Source: Papilionanthe hookeriana x Papilionanthe teres (lineage: Eukaryota > Streptophyta > Magnoliopsida > Asparagales > Orchidaceae). From it: a DNA stretch of 64,000 bases. The stretch's first letter is position 1. Each line of letters opens with the position of its first letter. Made by a program: the position numbers and the translations under genes. Under the pieces are notes generated by a model. It was not told the DNA's origin. It ran no database searches and saw nothing but the letters and a program-made list of their open reading frames with translations. The stretch covers positions 10,138,038 to 10,202,037 of the forward strand of contig CM040429.1 of the NCBI GenBank assembly GCA_022702705.1, in the 5' to 3' direction. Of the stretch, positions 23,930 through 38,613 are shown one piece after another.

Positions 23930-25500
23930 AAGACATGTTGGATGTAGCTTAGGGACCTATGCACATCGTGAATACATAGACAATATTTGATGTGAATGAC
24001 TTCAGATTTTACACAAGCTCCTAGTTCAAAGGAAGAAAGATTAATAATGCTTGTATTTGTGTTAAAAGAAATACCAATTCAGATGATAATATGGACTGTC
24101 ATTGAATCTCTAAGAAACAATGTTGTTGCAACGTCCTTACTCTATTAGGAGAAGTAAATTTATATTTAACTGTGATTGGTTTGATCTAATTTTGAATCAT
24201 GAAGTAAGAACACATAAACCATATAGTATCACTAATATTAAAATGAATAAAATGCACATTAAATTTGATCTATTTACTACAGTGTGTCAAGCGAGTCAGG
24301 CATATTTTTCTGGACACCTTAGTAGAGCAAAGAAGAAAGTAAATTAGATATTAGTGATTCAGACTAGGCTTAGAGTGACAATTAAGATTCAAAATATCAC
24401 TGGACTAGCACATGAGAAAGAAAAAAAAATCAAATTTTAGTTTCCAACTAATTCTATGAAGAAAATGACAGTCATAGAGGATGTGAATGACACATATAAA
24501 GAAGTTAGTCATACTAGGGATAAGACTGGTGATGATATAAATGAAGAAATTTTAAATATAATCTTTAATAGTAACTCATCCAATGAATCAAAATAATATG
24601 TGTACATAGATGTCAATTTATATCTCTTTACTTTTCATATTATTATTTTTACTTTTTCTTTCTTCTAATAATGACTTCAGATGGTGGTGATGACCAACTT
24701 CCTTGTAGATCTATCATGAGCATCTTCAACAAGAGGAAGAAGACAATTTTCTGTCGCAACTATCATATGAACACCAATTTATAGTCATCACTATGAACTC
24801 CACATCCATCTCAGTTTAGCCCATTGCTCCTCCAATAGTGTCACTAGCTTACCACCCCCCATCGCCTACCTAGTCCACCCCATTTTATTCACGCTAGTCT
24901 CAACCCATCGTAGCACCATTGTTACCACTATTCTGGTTAGGGGCATCCACTCTTGCTGAGACTGATCTGCTAGTCAACACATGATGTAGGTACAATGAGC
25001 TTTCTCTCAAAACATTGAAGCTCGTGTTACTGTTCAGATGGAAGCTTAGTTAGTTGAGATGGAAGCAAAAATGGAGCATATAATACATGAGACACACCTG
25101 TGTGAGAAGCAACCACTAGTGGATGAGGAGGAGGCCCATGAAGACTAAACTGAACAGTAGTATTTCTTTTTTTAGTATTATTATGTAGTGATTATCATTA
25201 TTTTTGACATAGCTATTTACATCTTCTTTGAAGATACTGATGTAATGGATCTTATATTTCTATTTATTTTAATATTTACTGTAATTTTCTTCATTGAAAT
25301 TCTCTATATATGATATTACATGATTTTGAGATCTTATGTAAATAGCTGCATAGTATTTTGTGTTGAGATTGCAGGTATAGAATTAACGTTTAACAAAAGT
25401 CTTATTCATATATATTTTTTTCTATAGGTTTCCTGGTGACTTTCAACTTATTTATCCTTTAGTAATGACAATACTAGTTTACCCAACATACAAATTAGTT
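23930..25500 (+). pseudogene. CACTA (En/Spm) transposase fragment, copy 2
   Basis: A direct repeat of 22187-23885 that is nearly identical by eye over most of its length. It includes FDVNDFRFYT, the DUF4216-like stretch (open at 24120-24347: CDWFDL, YSITNIKMNKMHIKFDLF, QASQAYFSGH) and the charged tail (about 25020-25145). It ends in the same flank, GGTTTCCTGGTGACTTTCAAC. Stops differ little between the copies, so the duplication probably followed inactivation. Confidence 0.7.
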
Positions 25501-27040
25501 GAACCTTTGATAAGCCAAAACAACAAATTGTTCAAATACAAATTAAGTTGGTTATTTACAAACATACATATCTATCATATCTTTTCCTATTCTTTTATCT
25601 ATGTTTGCCGATATAATTTTTAGCTTACTTGTGGATATATCGCGCTTATATTCCGTCGATATTCCATCTTAATTTGTTTATGAATGTTATTTTTGTCATA
25701 GGAATGTATTTTTGACCATAGATATTCTAAAGGTCATAGGAATTAACAATTATCTTTTGTCGTTGATTAAGTTTAAAGAGATCCAAATTCAAATCATTGA
25801 ATTTGATTAAATTAACATTGTTTGCTTGCAAGTGATGCTTAAAAATGCCAAAGTCCTAAAGCATGACTAATATACTAGGTTGCTTAGAACTTGTAAATGA
25901 TTGGGTTTTGTGTGTTGCTGCTTATAATTAAAATTATTCTGCCAATTTTTATATGTAAGAACATTTAGTTATGATTTCTTTTAAGAATATAATTTTTTTT
26001 TTCTTTAGAATTATAAAACTAGGTAAATGCCTATAGGATTTTGGATGGGAGAGAATGATTCTTGCAATATGAAAGGCATCGCATGATGCCTAAAGGGCTT
26101 AAAAGGTAAGGTGAAGACTCACACACAGCTAAACCTTATAGAATTAAGCTGGGGTATATAAGGGCAGAACTCAGCTGCCCATTTTCTTTTTCTTCTAGTG
26201 CAAATTAAGGGTATATAAGGGTTTAGAACTTTTGTATTCATATTTTTGTGTTTGATATGTTTGCTTATTAGACAAGCATTTTTTTTTTAGGTTTTTTATA
26301 TTATTTGTGCATGGTTTGGATTTTTAGGAATAAAAGCTTTCTACTTTAATCAAATAATAAAAAAATTTGTACCAAGTGACATGAACTAAATACTCTAGAG
26401 AAAAATAATCTTATGCATTTATATTACTCTACTCTTTATTATTACATGTTTTTCCCACACACATGTAAAGCCCATCCAACTTATGAAGATGAAAGGCATT
26501 TATTGGGGCATGTTGTATTAAGAGCTTTGTTTTTAATTATATTCTAAATTTTATTATATACATTGTTTATTAGAGCTATAAATAAATCAAAAATTTAATA
26601 AAAATAAAAGGTAATTAATGCATAAACTTTCTTGTATATTATTAAAATTAGGTTTGAGCTATTATTTTAGTAGTGGTCATTATTTTAGCTTAGAATCTAA
26701 GGCAGATTGTTTCATCTCACCATAATATAAGTGCTCACTTTAGGGTTATATTTCCCAAAATTTTCATAAAATGAACAGCTTAAATTAAATTAAATCTCAA
26801 GTTCAAAGTTTTAAAAACTAACTCTAAAATAGTTTAAAGTGCTACTAAGCCTCTCAGTATTTATTTCTTTTACTTCTTCATTTTGTAAATCTTATGATAT
26901 AGTTAACTATAGGACATGCCATTATTGTGAATTTGCACCCTAAATTAAAATAATTCTTACAATTTTTTAAATTAAATGGAGGAATAAGATCGGGTAACAT
27001 AGGCCCATTATTTTGAAACCATTATTTTCTTAATAGATCC
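25501..27040. other. AT-rich unassigned DNA
   Basis: No gene. Repeated 'tcataggaat' words near 25700-25745 would suit the subterminal part of a CACTA element, but I could not find a CACTA end. Confidence 0.35.

Positions 27041-28125
<1,085 letters not shown>

Positions 28126-28160
<35 letters not shown>
28126..28160. repeat. (TA)n spacer between head-to-head LTRs
   Basis: About 35 bases of almost pure TA separate the 5' ends of LTR copies A and B. Confidence 0.95.
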
Positions 28161-28164
<4 letters not shown>

Positions 28165-29199
28165 ACGCCACTAACAAATTTTCATCCCGACGAATCTCCC
28201 GACAATATTTTGAGCAAGAAATATTTAACTATTGATAAAAAGTCATTTTGAGCTCCGATTTCAGCAAACTTATAGTCAAACTGACTGACTTGATAAGACG
28301 GACCTAATGATATCAAAGTTACGCCAATCCGAGTCAAATCAAGCCCATATCAAATGATTAAACAATTCTTAAAAAATTTTCACACATTTGAAAGGTCAAA
28401 CGAATGTTGAATTCAATGAGTTTATAGTCAAATCGAGTGTCTCGAGAAGTCGAATCCAACTAGCCCAAGATTGCTCAATTCCAACATTGTTAAGACACTA
28501 AAATGTCTATCATACGCCATCCGATCGAGGGAAGTTCTCTGTACCGTTCGATCGAAATGGTTCATATTCAAGCATTAATTGCTCCCAGAGCACTGTAAAT
28601 AGAGCCCCACTCCTCACATGAGGGGGAGGCTTGAGAGAGAACTTGAAACTTTGAGAAGGAGCTCAAGTCCAACATCATCCCTGCCATCGTCAATCGCTGT
28701 CGCCCACAACCGACTGTTGATGACAACTGCCAACCTCCATCGACCACCGCCGATCACCGCTGACCTCCGTCGACCACGGCCGATCACCGCTGACCTCCGT
28801 CGACCACCGCCAACCACCGCTGACCTCCGTCGACCACCGCCAATCACCGCTGACCTCCGTCGACCACTGCCGACCATCATCAACTGCCGTCGACCACCAC
28901 CGATCATCGTTAATATCCCTCAACCACTAATGACCAGATGCCGTTAGTCGATGTTGTAACTTGAAAAATCTAGAAACCATTTTCCAGTCTGTGAGAACAA
29001 GGGGCCGCTGTAATCATCAACTTATAGTGAATTTTTATAACTTGGCTAGGCCCCATGGTTTTTTCCCTTTACTAGTTTTCCACGTAAAAATTTATAGTGT
29101 CATCATAGGTTGTTTCCCTTTCATCTGAGTGTGTACTGAATCCTCGTGCAACGCTAAGACGATAATCCATTACTCTACCGCAGCGAATTTCCTAGCACA

Positions 29200-29204
<5 letters not shown>
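28161..29204 (+). mobile_element. LTR family 1, solo copy B
   Basis: It starts TGTTACGCCACTAACAAATT and ends CTAGCACACATCA, TG...CA, 1044 bp. The TATA-like TGTAAATAGAG lies at 28594, the hairpin GCCCCACTCCTC/GAGGGGGAGGC at 28604-28630, and the conserved TTATAGTGAATTTTTATAAC block at 29020. A 30-bp minisatellite has expanded inside it. The ORFs at 28614-28947 on both strands are shadows of that minisatellite. Confidence 0.75.
28731..28910 (+). repeat. 30-bp minisatellite in LTR copy B, 6 units
   Basis: The unit 'cgaccaccgc cgatcaccgc tgacctccgt' repeats with an exact 30-base period. It is an expansion of the 'tcaaccaccgcc' stretch present once or twice in the other LTR copies. Confidence 0.9.

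Positions 29205-29281
<77 letters not shown>
29205..29281 (+). repeat. (TA)n microsatellite
   Basis: About 38 TA units start directly at the CA end of LTR copy B. Confidence 0.95.
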
Positions 29282-29284
<3 letters not shown>

Positions 29285-30099
29285 CTATGTTATTTCTAGT
29301 ATTGCATTTGAATTCATAAATAAAATAAATTTGGCAGTTATGTAGTTAATTAAACATCCGATCATTTCCATAAATAAAATTGGTACTTATTTGGGGATAA
29401 GCTAAGTTCTCCATTTTTTTAATTAATTATAAATATAAATACTTAAAGCGTCAAGGTGATGTTTTAAGTAGTACTTGATGAGAATCTTATCCAAATAATA
29501 TGTTTATTATTCCAAATATGCGATTCAGTGCATAAATGTGTCATTGGCATGTTCTTATCACATTGTTTTAAATTATTATAAGATAAGTTTGATATTCAAG
29601 GTCGTCATCTTCTAATAAATACTACATAAAATAACATGATTAAATGTTTGGTCATATAGTTCCACATTCATATCTGATTAGAAGTGAATTTAGTTTGCTT
29701 GTTCTACATTTTATTTGAATGATGATTGTAATATGTATTTTATATGGTATAACATAAGTAGTTGAGTGTATGATTGTAAGAGCAAGATATGGCTAAGGTT
29801 AATGATGTCCGGGTAGGTCGTCTGCCTCAGAATCCTATGATTCAGCAACAACTCACTCGACCAGACGATCAACAGAATAAGGCAAGTTTGAGTCTTTAAA
29901 GGAAGAGGCGTCGAAAGAGATGTTAAAAAAGAACGACAAATACAAAAAATAAAAAGGAGAAGAGCAAAGGCACAAAGAGAATTAAATTATATTAATATTA
30001 TAGGAGTTTAGGTTTTTTCACATGGTCATATTAGCTAACGTTTGGGTGTGAATATGTGCATGTGATTTTGAACAACCCTTTTGATAGTAGCAAAGAGGA
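29282..30099. other. AT-rich DNA with short coding-like stretch
   Basis: Mostly without features. Around 29790-29990 the sequence is less AT-rich and purine-rich, with Arg/Lys-rich short frames. It may be part of the LINE that follows; I cannot name a domain. Confidence 0.3.
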
Positions 30100-31353
<1,254 letters not shown>

Positions 31354-31747
31354 TCGTAATCTTTGGGAAAAAAAAATTAATTAAGAGTTTAAATTTTTAA
31401 AACACATATTAAGAAAATTACAATATATAAATAAATAATTAAATTTATCCATAAAATTCCTACCACCGTGTTTGGATTTTAGCGCCACCTCAAAACAGTA
31501 CGGTAGGCACTCACATTCTAGTCAAAGCGGTAAGACGTTGTGTCACGAAATCTAAGATCTATATAATTATTAATACAACTTGCGTATTTTTATTTCCTAT
31601 TGGCTTTGGACCCGTTCGGTTCAGCTTATCTAGTGCGGTAGTATTTTAAAAATGTATCAGATTTATTTGGATAAATTTTATTTTGGCAGTTTATGCGTTT
31701 TTAAAATGTTGAAAATAATGATTTCACACCGCACCTATCTAACAGTT

Positions 31748-31870
31748 AGGGCTGTCAAAATGGCTCGTTGTTCGTGAACAGCTCGTGTTTGGCTCGTTCG
31801 CTAAGTTAACGAGCGAACATGGATAAAGATTTGTTCATTCATGTTCGTCTTGTTTTGGCACGAAAAATAC
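31748..31870. mobile_element. MITE family M1, partial
   Basis: It opens TAGGGCTGTCAAAATGGCTC and continues with 'gttcgtgaacagctcgtg' motifs. No matching right end is seen before a (TA)n at about 31885-31904. Confidence 0.45.
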
Positions 31871-32092
31871 TATTCATCAATTATTTATATATATATATAT
31901 ATATTGATATGGATGAGTAGTGTTTTTAAAAAAATTAATTGACTGCAGACTATAAAGATTTATAATCAATTAAAAAAATTAATTAGAAAAATAGAATAAA
32001 AATTATTAAGTTAGATTCAAATGATATTTTAATATAAACAATAATTTTTAAAATTTGCCCCAATCCTTAACATCTGATGGTTACGTGATTAG

Positions 32093-32241
32093 GGTTATCA
32101 AAACGACTCTTAGTTCGTCTCGTGTTCGGCTCTCTAAGCCAACGAGCCGAACACAAACACAATTTTTGAGCTCGAAATATAACGAGCCAAACAAGAGCCG
32201 AGCCTCAGCTCGCACGTGTTCGGCTTGTTGATACCCCTAGG
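32093..32241. mobile_element. MITE family M1, complete short copy
   Basis: The left end TAGGGTTATCAAAACGA and the right end GTTGATACCCCTA are inverted repeats. The core 'tcgtgttcggctc' is followed by its inverse 'gagccgaacac'. About 150 bp. Confidence 0.55.
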
Positions 32242-32351
32242 TGCGGTGTCAGCTTTCAAACTGTGATCTGACTTTCCAATAAAATAAAAATTTGCACCTA
32301 TCTTATCAGCAGCAAATTATTTAATAAGCTCCAGCCGCCCCAAACAGATCC

Positions 32352-33227
32352 TTTATTTCCAGCTTTTTATTTCTAAGACTTGAATAATGTATAATGAATC
32401 AATTAAAATTTATATCATAAGTCTTAGCAAAATTTTCAAAGTGTTACCCCTTCTTATTTATGAAGGTTATAACAAAAACTTTAAAAAAAATAACAATAAA
32501 ATAAAATAAATTTCAACGTAAACTATTAGCAATGATGGAGTTAGAAAAGAAGGGGCCTCGCTGTCATAAGTCTTGGTGTTTGGCCGCATCACCAACTCTA
32601 ATTCAGATTTACGTCGAGAAGATAATGGAACACGAGAAAAAATAGATAGAACGCGATAAAATTCAGTTTAATGGAAGTCATGAAGGCATTTGGAGTTTGC
32701 GTTGTTCAATTATCTTGTCGGGTTATGACAGTCATTATCGAGTTGAATGAGCGTTAAAAATTTTAGGTTCATATTTTTAGTGTTTGGTTGGATTTAAATT
32801 AAAGCATCTGCGAAATCCGCTTATCAACACCTAAACATGATATGAACATTTAAAATAATTTTATATTATAAAATATTTGAAATGTTCAGATTTTAAAATA
32901 AATTATCTTGATTTATTTTATTCAAATCAAATCAATCACCCTCGCTTGACCTCGCTTGACTTCTAAGTAACATATAGCTATTTAATGTAAAAATATTATA
33001 TCAGAAGTCTTGATGTAAAATTATATCATGACTCTAATAAAAATTCGCCGTCAGGATCATACATTAAATATATATAATTTTTTTTTTTATTTAGTGGATC
33101 TATCGTCTTACATAATGATAATATATTAATATACTATATTGGTGATATACTAATATAGATATTATATATTTATATAATATAAGTTACTTAATTAATATAA
33201 TATATTATTTATATATATATTAATATT
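32352..33227. other. AT-rich unassigned DNA
   Basis: No gene and no clear element. Confidence 0.4.
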
Positions 33228-33412
33228 ATGGGTGTCAAATTGGCTTGTCGCTCGTGTTCAGCTCGTGTTCGACTCGTTCGTTATGAAACGAACACGAACA
33301 GTGATTTAACGAACAATTTCAAGCACGAGCTTATTTAAACAAACTAAATTTTAAATGAACCAAACGATAAACACGAGTTCTGTTCATTCTTGTTGGATTT
33401 GTTTACGCCCCA
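33228..33412. mobile_element. MITE family M1 copy
   Basis: Ends are ATGGGTGTCAAATTGGC and TTGTTTACGCCCCA. The interior is 'gctcgtgttcgactcg' followed by 'cgaacacgaac'. About 185 bp. Confidence 0.5.
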
Positions 33413-33529
33413 AGATGAAATATTAAAGTAAAAAAAAAACTGTTTTTAAAAAGATGCATATAAACACCACTCAAAATTATATATTTACATATCTGTCATC
33501 TAAACTTAAGAGTATTTTCCGGAGATTCT

Positions 33530-33688
33530 CATTCCAGTCAACCAGGCACTCGCTTCTATCAGTCTAGGCGACGAACAAATCAATCCACTACGCAACAAGA
33601 AGAACGTGTTAGTTCTTCATCAGAAGATGAGCCAACAGAAGAACCAGGGGATGAAGAAGAGCCTATTCTCGTTGATACTGTTGCTTAG
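33530..33688 (+). pseudogene. Acidic C-terminal coding fragment, unidentified
   Basis: An open frame reads SQPGTRFYQSRRRTNQST, then TQQEERVSSSSEDEPTEEPG, DEEEPILVDTVA and a stop. The Arg-rich then Glu/Asp-rich layout with a normal stop looks like the end of a real protein. It has no start and is preceded by non-coding DNA. I do not recognise the family; a transposase tail is possible. Confidence 0.35.
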
Positions 33689-33889
33689 ATATTTACTTAG
33701 ATGCCACTCGAGCATTAATTTTGTGACTGAAGTTGCTTGCTTAGCGTTTCCATTTCATTATGATGAGGAACCCTAACAATAAAGAACAAAAATCTTACAT
33801 ATGAAGCTCTGTGTCCGAACTTTAATAAAATTATGCCACCTATATATGACTACGCCCACTTTAAAAAAGAAAGAAAAAAGGACGTCAAT

Positions 33890-34220
33890 AACACTCCAAT
33901 AACACCGTGGTGTTATTTGTGTGGTCCTCAGGGCAGTGTTGTTAGTGTTGTTCACAGCTGTTATTGTGATATTATTACGATGTTATTAGAGTTTTTCTGT
34001 AGAGGTTATTGTGATTCTACCACAGTGTTATTTGTGTGGTCCTCCAGTTGGTGTTATTAGCACTGATTACTTATTGTAGTGATATTATGGTGTTATTTGA
34101 GTTATTTTGTGGAGTTATTATGTGGAACCCCAATGTTATTTACATGGTTCTCAGGGCAGTGTTATTGGTGTTGTTCACCGATGGTATTGCGGTGTTATTG
34201 GAGTTGTTTTGCAATAAGAA
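33890..34220 (+). repeat. About 113-bp tandem repeat, 3 units
   Basis: GTGTTATTTGTGTGGTCCTC recurs at about 33910 and 34026, and changed (ATGTTATTTACATGGTTCTC) at about 34133. Each is followed by GTGTTATT-type words. The ORFs at 33833-34254 follow from the repeat. Confidence 0.6.
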
Positions 34221-34854
34221 CACAATAATCATATTTTCATCATTTTTTAGGTAGACTCAAAATCAAATACACGTGATAAGATTTTATTGATGTCCGAACG
34301 CAGATTTCAACAAACTACTGAAAAAATAATGAATTTGAAAAAAATAAAATAAATAACTTATATAATTTTAAACATTTATTTATTTATATATTTTGATATT
34401 ATAGACACAATAGGCTAAAAAAATAATGTGAAGATTAGCTAACCTAAGTGAGATAGAATATGCGAAGAACAAATCATTCCTTTTGTTATTATGTGCCCAA
34501 CTCGATTACAAGAGGTCTGACTGTTGCTTTAAGGATAAAATAGATTAGGTACTAAAAAAAATTAAATTCAAATCAGCGGGTCCTGAATTAGGCACGACGA
34601 AAGTGATGTGCACTAATATTATAAAAGCCCTATAAATAAACAATAATTATTTCGGATTTGACAAATCGCCTCCCCATCAAACGATTTTCAATATTTGATA
34701 AACCGTCAATTTCAACAGCTGAACCTTTGATTGAAATTTGAGTGAAGGCAATTGTCGCATGCTTATAAAGTGATATATGGCGTAATAGAATTGATATTGA
34801 GCTGGCTTACGGCTGGTTGGGAGTAGCTTCTATGTGCATGGGGTGTTTTTGAAA
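34221..34854. other. AT-rich unassigned DNA
   Basis: No gene or clear element. Confidence 0.4.
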
Positions 34855-35026
34855 GTACTGCGGTACGTTTGGATCGTATGTTTTGACAGTTTATTTGAAA
34901 ATACAGTTGGGTTTATATATTAAACGCATGCCGCGAGTAGAACCCCACGGTCAACCCGCGGGCCGTATTTCAGGATAAGTTACTTATTCTGAAATACACA
35001 AACTGCTTCAAAACGCACCCTTAATT
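34855..35026. mobile_element. MITE-like element with GGTRCGTTT ends
   Basis: The left GCGGTACGTTTGGATCG and the right CTTCAAAACGCACCCTTAA form an imperfect inverted repeat (GGT(A/G)CGTTT). About 170 bp, non-coding. An internal inverted TTATTTGAAAATAC... pair is partial. Confidence 0.4.
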
Positions 35027-35294
35027 AAGTGTCATAATTATTATAAATTTTTGTTCAATATTAATATTCTTTATTGATATAAGGTCCATTTTGCATATTG
35101 GCGCAAACTCCGATGGGATATGCTCCATAGTCTTAAGATAAATGATATACGTTGAATTGTAGTTTTTTATTTTGAATCTTGAATGTGAAGTTTTTGAATT
35201 TATAATTAATATTACGCCAATTTTATCATAATTAAAAATTTAAATTAGTCATCTTAATTTTCTTAAACTATGCATTTAGTTATGTAGGCGTTCA

Positions 35295-35840
35295 TCCAAA
35301 TTTATTCTATGAGATATGTCCAAAAATCAAAGCAGTAGGAACCGGAGAAGAAAGAAAGAGAGAGAAAACAGTACTTAGACTTGTCCCGTATGAACGAACT
35401 GGGGTATTATCGGGCTCTACTACTCATTTTATAGATGTTACAAGAAAGAAAAGGAGATAGTATCTCCCTTTAGTGTATGGGTCTCAAGAGAAGAGTTAAG
35501 AAACTCCTTTTTATATATATTGGGCCTCTATATATAGAAGATAGGAGGTCATAAATCTGAAAAATACATATTAGCCCCTAGTTTAATATGAGCTTTCAGA
35601 ACAATATCATTTTTTGTCGTTCCTTTTCATATTTATAATTGATTTGTGCATCTTTTGATGTTTTTTGGCTTTTCGGTTGACAGGCACTTGAGACAGTCGA
35701 TCGAGTTCGTGTCGGTCGGCTATTTCGTCTGTATACTTGTTGATCTTCTCTCATGGATCGACTCTGAGAATGGTAGCCTGTCGATCTTGGTGTAGTCGGT
35801 TGGCTTGTGTGTTATGTGATGATCTTTAGGGGGTTAATAT
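35295..35840 (+). mobile_element. LTR family 2, copy 1
   Basis: It shares an ordered set of blocks with 37196-37730. They are TCCAAATTTATTCTATGAGATATG, a purine-rich 'gaagaaagaaagagag' stretch, CATTTTATA, TCTATATATAGAAGAT(A)GGAGGTC, AAAAATACATATT(A/T)GCCCC, and a GTCG/GGTTGG-rich end. The length and layout suit an LTR, but TG...CA borders are not certain. Confidence 0.5.
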
Positions 35841-37195
35841 TTTAGACTTCCTATCTCAAAATTATTTAGAAATGATCCTCACAAAAGTGAGGTCAACAAG
35901 TGGCTTGCGAAATCCACCTCTGTAGCTGTCAGCCCCTCAGCACATGCGTGCAACTCAAGTGTAGGCTCTTGCACGCACCCGATGTGCATGACCCCCTGCA
36001 CCCACTCTGCTTGCCAAATCTAAAACCAAACCTTTCAAACTCCAGTGCCCTCTGCGCATGTGCACAACTCAAGTACTGGTGCTTGCACGCATATGCACTA
36101 TGCCACATATGAAGCTAGGGATTGCCAAAAATTGCCATCACTTGCCAAATCAAGGCCACGTGCGCGCACGCACATGTGCGCACCTGCATGCAATAACACG
36201 TCAAAAGAAAAAATTTCAGCACTTTGACCAATTTAGACAAATATAATTCTTATGTTGGACTTCTAATTCATGACCTAAATATAAAAATAAATTTTTATTA
36301 TTATGAGAGTTTTTTTTCCTTGAAAGGTTGTGACTCTACGGCTTAGGAAGTCATTTTAAGCTTTTGGAAGTTTTCTTCTTCAACTTCACTAGAAAGAATA
36401 TATTTTTTGTTTATTTTATCTTTTTCATGATTATGTGAGGACTTTGATGATCTTGTATGGTAGGATTGAGCGCATTTGTATAAGAGAGGTCCATAAACAT
36501 TGGTATTAATCGGAAAGGACGTTGATGGAGCGTTTGGCTCTTTCTTGAGTTTTATGTACTTCTTTCGTCGTCACCCTTCCTTATACTTGCAATAACAAAA
36601 GTTGTGTTTTCTTTATGCATGCAACATAACTGATCTTGTTTCTTATTCATGTGATACAAGTCCTGTGGATTTCTTGTGATTTTCATGATATGGATCTCCT
36701 ATTCCCTCGATGCCTTTCTGAGCATAAATGTTTGATGTTGACGTGTTAACATTCCAATCATCATTTAATTTCTATCGGACGCGATATGAAAGTTAAATCT
36801 TTGATGATCAACGACTCCTACCCGTTGCATAGAGGAACGAAAAGGTTAACCACAAAGTCGGAGTCTAATATTCATATTTTATTCGGATTTTGCAACATTT
36901 CCACGGGATCGAAATACTCCTGCAAAATACCATTGGGATTGAGGAAGCCTTAATTTCATTGATTCAACTCTTCTTTTGACCTAGACATATGCATAAGGAG
37001 AACTTCTATTCCTGATTGTCAGCTATAGCATGGGACTCATAGTAAAATTACAAGAAACCACTGTTGAATCCGTTGTATAAACTCTTTATCATGCTCCCTA
37101 TTCGAGAGTTTTGAGATCCATTTCTCCTCGTTGGTGTCACGTCTCTTCTTGTTGGTAGCTTGCTCCACGCTCACCATACCTTTTTATATGTTGAA
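35841..37195 (+). other. Interior between two family 2 repeats
   Basis: No coding domain. It contains two copies of 'cacatgcgtgcaactcaagt-ggctcttgcacgca' (about 35938 and 36055, 117 bases apart), whose ORFs have no recognisable product. If the flanking repeats are LTRs, this would be the body of a small non-autonomous element; a primer site was not found. Confidence 0.35.
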
Positions 37196-37730
37196 TCCAA
37201 TTTTATCCTGTAAGGCATGCCCAAGAATCAGAGCGGAAGGAACCAAAGAGGAGAGAAAGAGAGAGGGAAGATCACACAAAGACTTGCTTTGTAGGGGCGA
37301 ACTATGCTTTGTGACCCATTTTATATATGGAAAATAGATGTGAGAGAGTTCTCCCTACAGGGTATGAGATTAGAGAAAAGAGCCAAAAAAAAAAACCTTT
37401 TTACATATAATGGACTTCTGTTTATAGAAGATATGAGGTCTTAAAGTAGAAAAATACATATTTGCCCCTGTTTTAAAAGGAGTTACAGTAGTATTGCCAT
37501 TTGTTGTGCCTTTTCGTACTTAAAACTGATGTATGCATCTGATGATTCTGGGCCTTCCGGCCTACAAAACCTTGAGTTGGTTGACTGTGTTGGTGTTGGT
37601 TGGTTATTTCATCTGCATTCTTGTCAAAATTCGCTCTGAGAAACTAGTTGACTATGAAAATGATAGTCGATCGGTCGTGGTGTGGTCTGTTGGCTTGTGT
37701 GCTCTATCGTCATCTTTGGGGAATTGTTAA
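37196..37730 (+). mobile_element. LTR family 2, copy 2
   Basis: Direct repeat of 35295-35840. It has ATGCCCAAGAATCAGAGCGG, GAGAGAAAGAGAGAGGG, TTTATAGAAGATATGAGGTC, AAAAATACATATTTGCCCC, and a GGTTGG/GTCGATCGGTCG-type end. The third relative is at 54174-54900. Confidence 0.5.
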
Positions 37731-37991
37731 GAGAGCCTCACTTTAGCGCTTGCAAGGTTCCTAAGGGTACTAGACCTTGCTCGGTCATGGGGAGATTCAT
37801 TGTTTTTGGTCGACCTAGGCGGACCTTTGGTTGTTTGTCATCCTTTCAGTCGACTTCTTTCCAATTTCCTAGAAGTTCTTCAGTCACTTAGCCTTTAGTA
37901 TGTATTCTCAGATTGCCTCAAGACTCGTGCAAAACATTTTTGGATTTACAATATGAAATTAGGCATTATAAATAAGAAAAAACTATAGGAA
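37731..37991. other. Unassigned flank
   Basis: GTCG-rich sequence continues to about 37890. No gene. Confidence 0.3.
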
Positions 37992-38226
37992 CATTTACTA
38001 ATATGCCACATAGCTCAAGCATCTAAGCTTTTATATTTTCATTATAAACACTTTAGTACAACAAATCTATGTATATATATATATAAAAAAGTGTACTTCT
38101 CTTTTAAGAAATATATAATAGTAATTTTTGTATGTCATATTAAAGGCTTAAGTGTTATAAATATAAATATTAAAGTTTAGATGCTAGATATGTAAAACAT
38201 AAAAATTGTATGGCATTTTTATAAAT
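37992..38226. mobile_element. MITE family M3, decayed copy
   Basis: The left end ATTTACTAATATGCCACA and the right end TGGCATTTTTATAAAT are imperfect inverted repeats. Interior words such as TTAAAGTTTAGATGCTAGATATGTAA match the copy at 42444. Confidence 0.5.
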
Positions 38227-38428
38227 GCCCAATAAAAAAATGTGGGTTAAACACCTAATATTCGTCGATTTATTCGTCATAAAAATTAAATTGACTTTCT
38301 TTCCTTAAAATTAGATAACTTCATTTGAGAATTATTCCAAAGTTTATTGCGTCTTTAGTGGCAATTTGTATAAAATTTGATCCATTGACTTTTAATTGTT
38401 AGAACTATTCTGATTTTAAATTTATTTC

Positions 38429-38613
38429 ATGTCCAGATCACTTTAGATTTTATATTTTATATTTATATTTTATTTATATTTCAACTTAAAATATAACATG
38501 TTTTGACATGTTATAGGATGATTTGTTATTTTTAAAAATGCAATAAATAAATAAATATTTAAAATATAAAAAAAAAACAAAAATAAATAAATAAAGTGAT
38601 CCCAAACAAGTTC
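38429..38613. mobile_element. MITE family M2, decayed copy c
   Basis: The right end TGATCCCAAACAAGTTC matches family M2 well. The left end ATGTCCAGATCACTTTA is degraded. The interior is (TATTTA)-rich. Confidence 0.4.

Larger units (their letters stand above)
31608..32351. mobile_element. MITE with nested insertions
   Basis: The left end GGACCCGTTCGGTTCAGC and the right end CCGCCCCAAACAGATCC give a shared terminal inverted repeat GGA(C/T)C(C/T)GTT(C/T)GG. Family M1 sequences at 31748 and 32093 interrupt the interior. Flanking TTT on both sides may be a 3-base target duplication. The GTTTGG-type ends resemble PIF/Harbinger-like MITEs, which is only a suggestion. Confidence 0.5.

Noticed and set aside
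28690..28910. CRISPR-like array
   Set aside because: The 30-bp units are contiguous without spacers, in a plant genome.
28614..28947. Overlapping Arg/Gly-rich and Pro/Arg-rich ORFs on both strands
   Set aside because: They come from a 30-bp minisatellite, a multiple of three that keeps frames open; no start context or domain.
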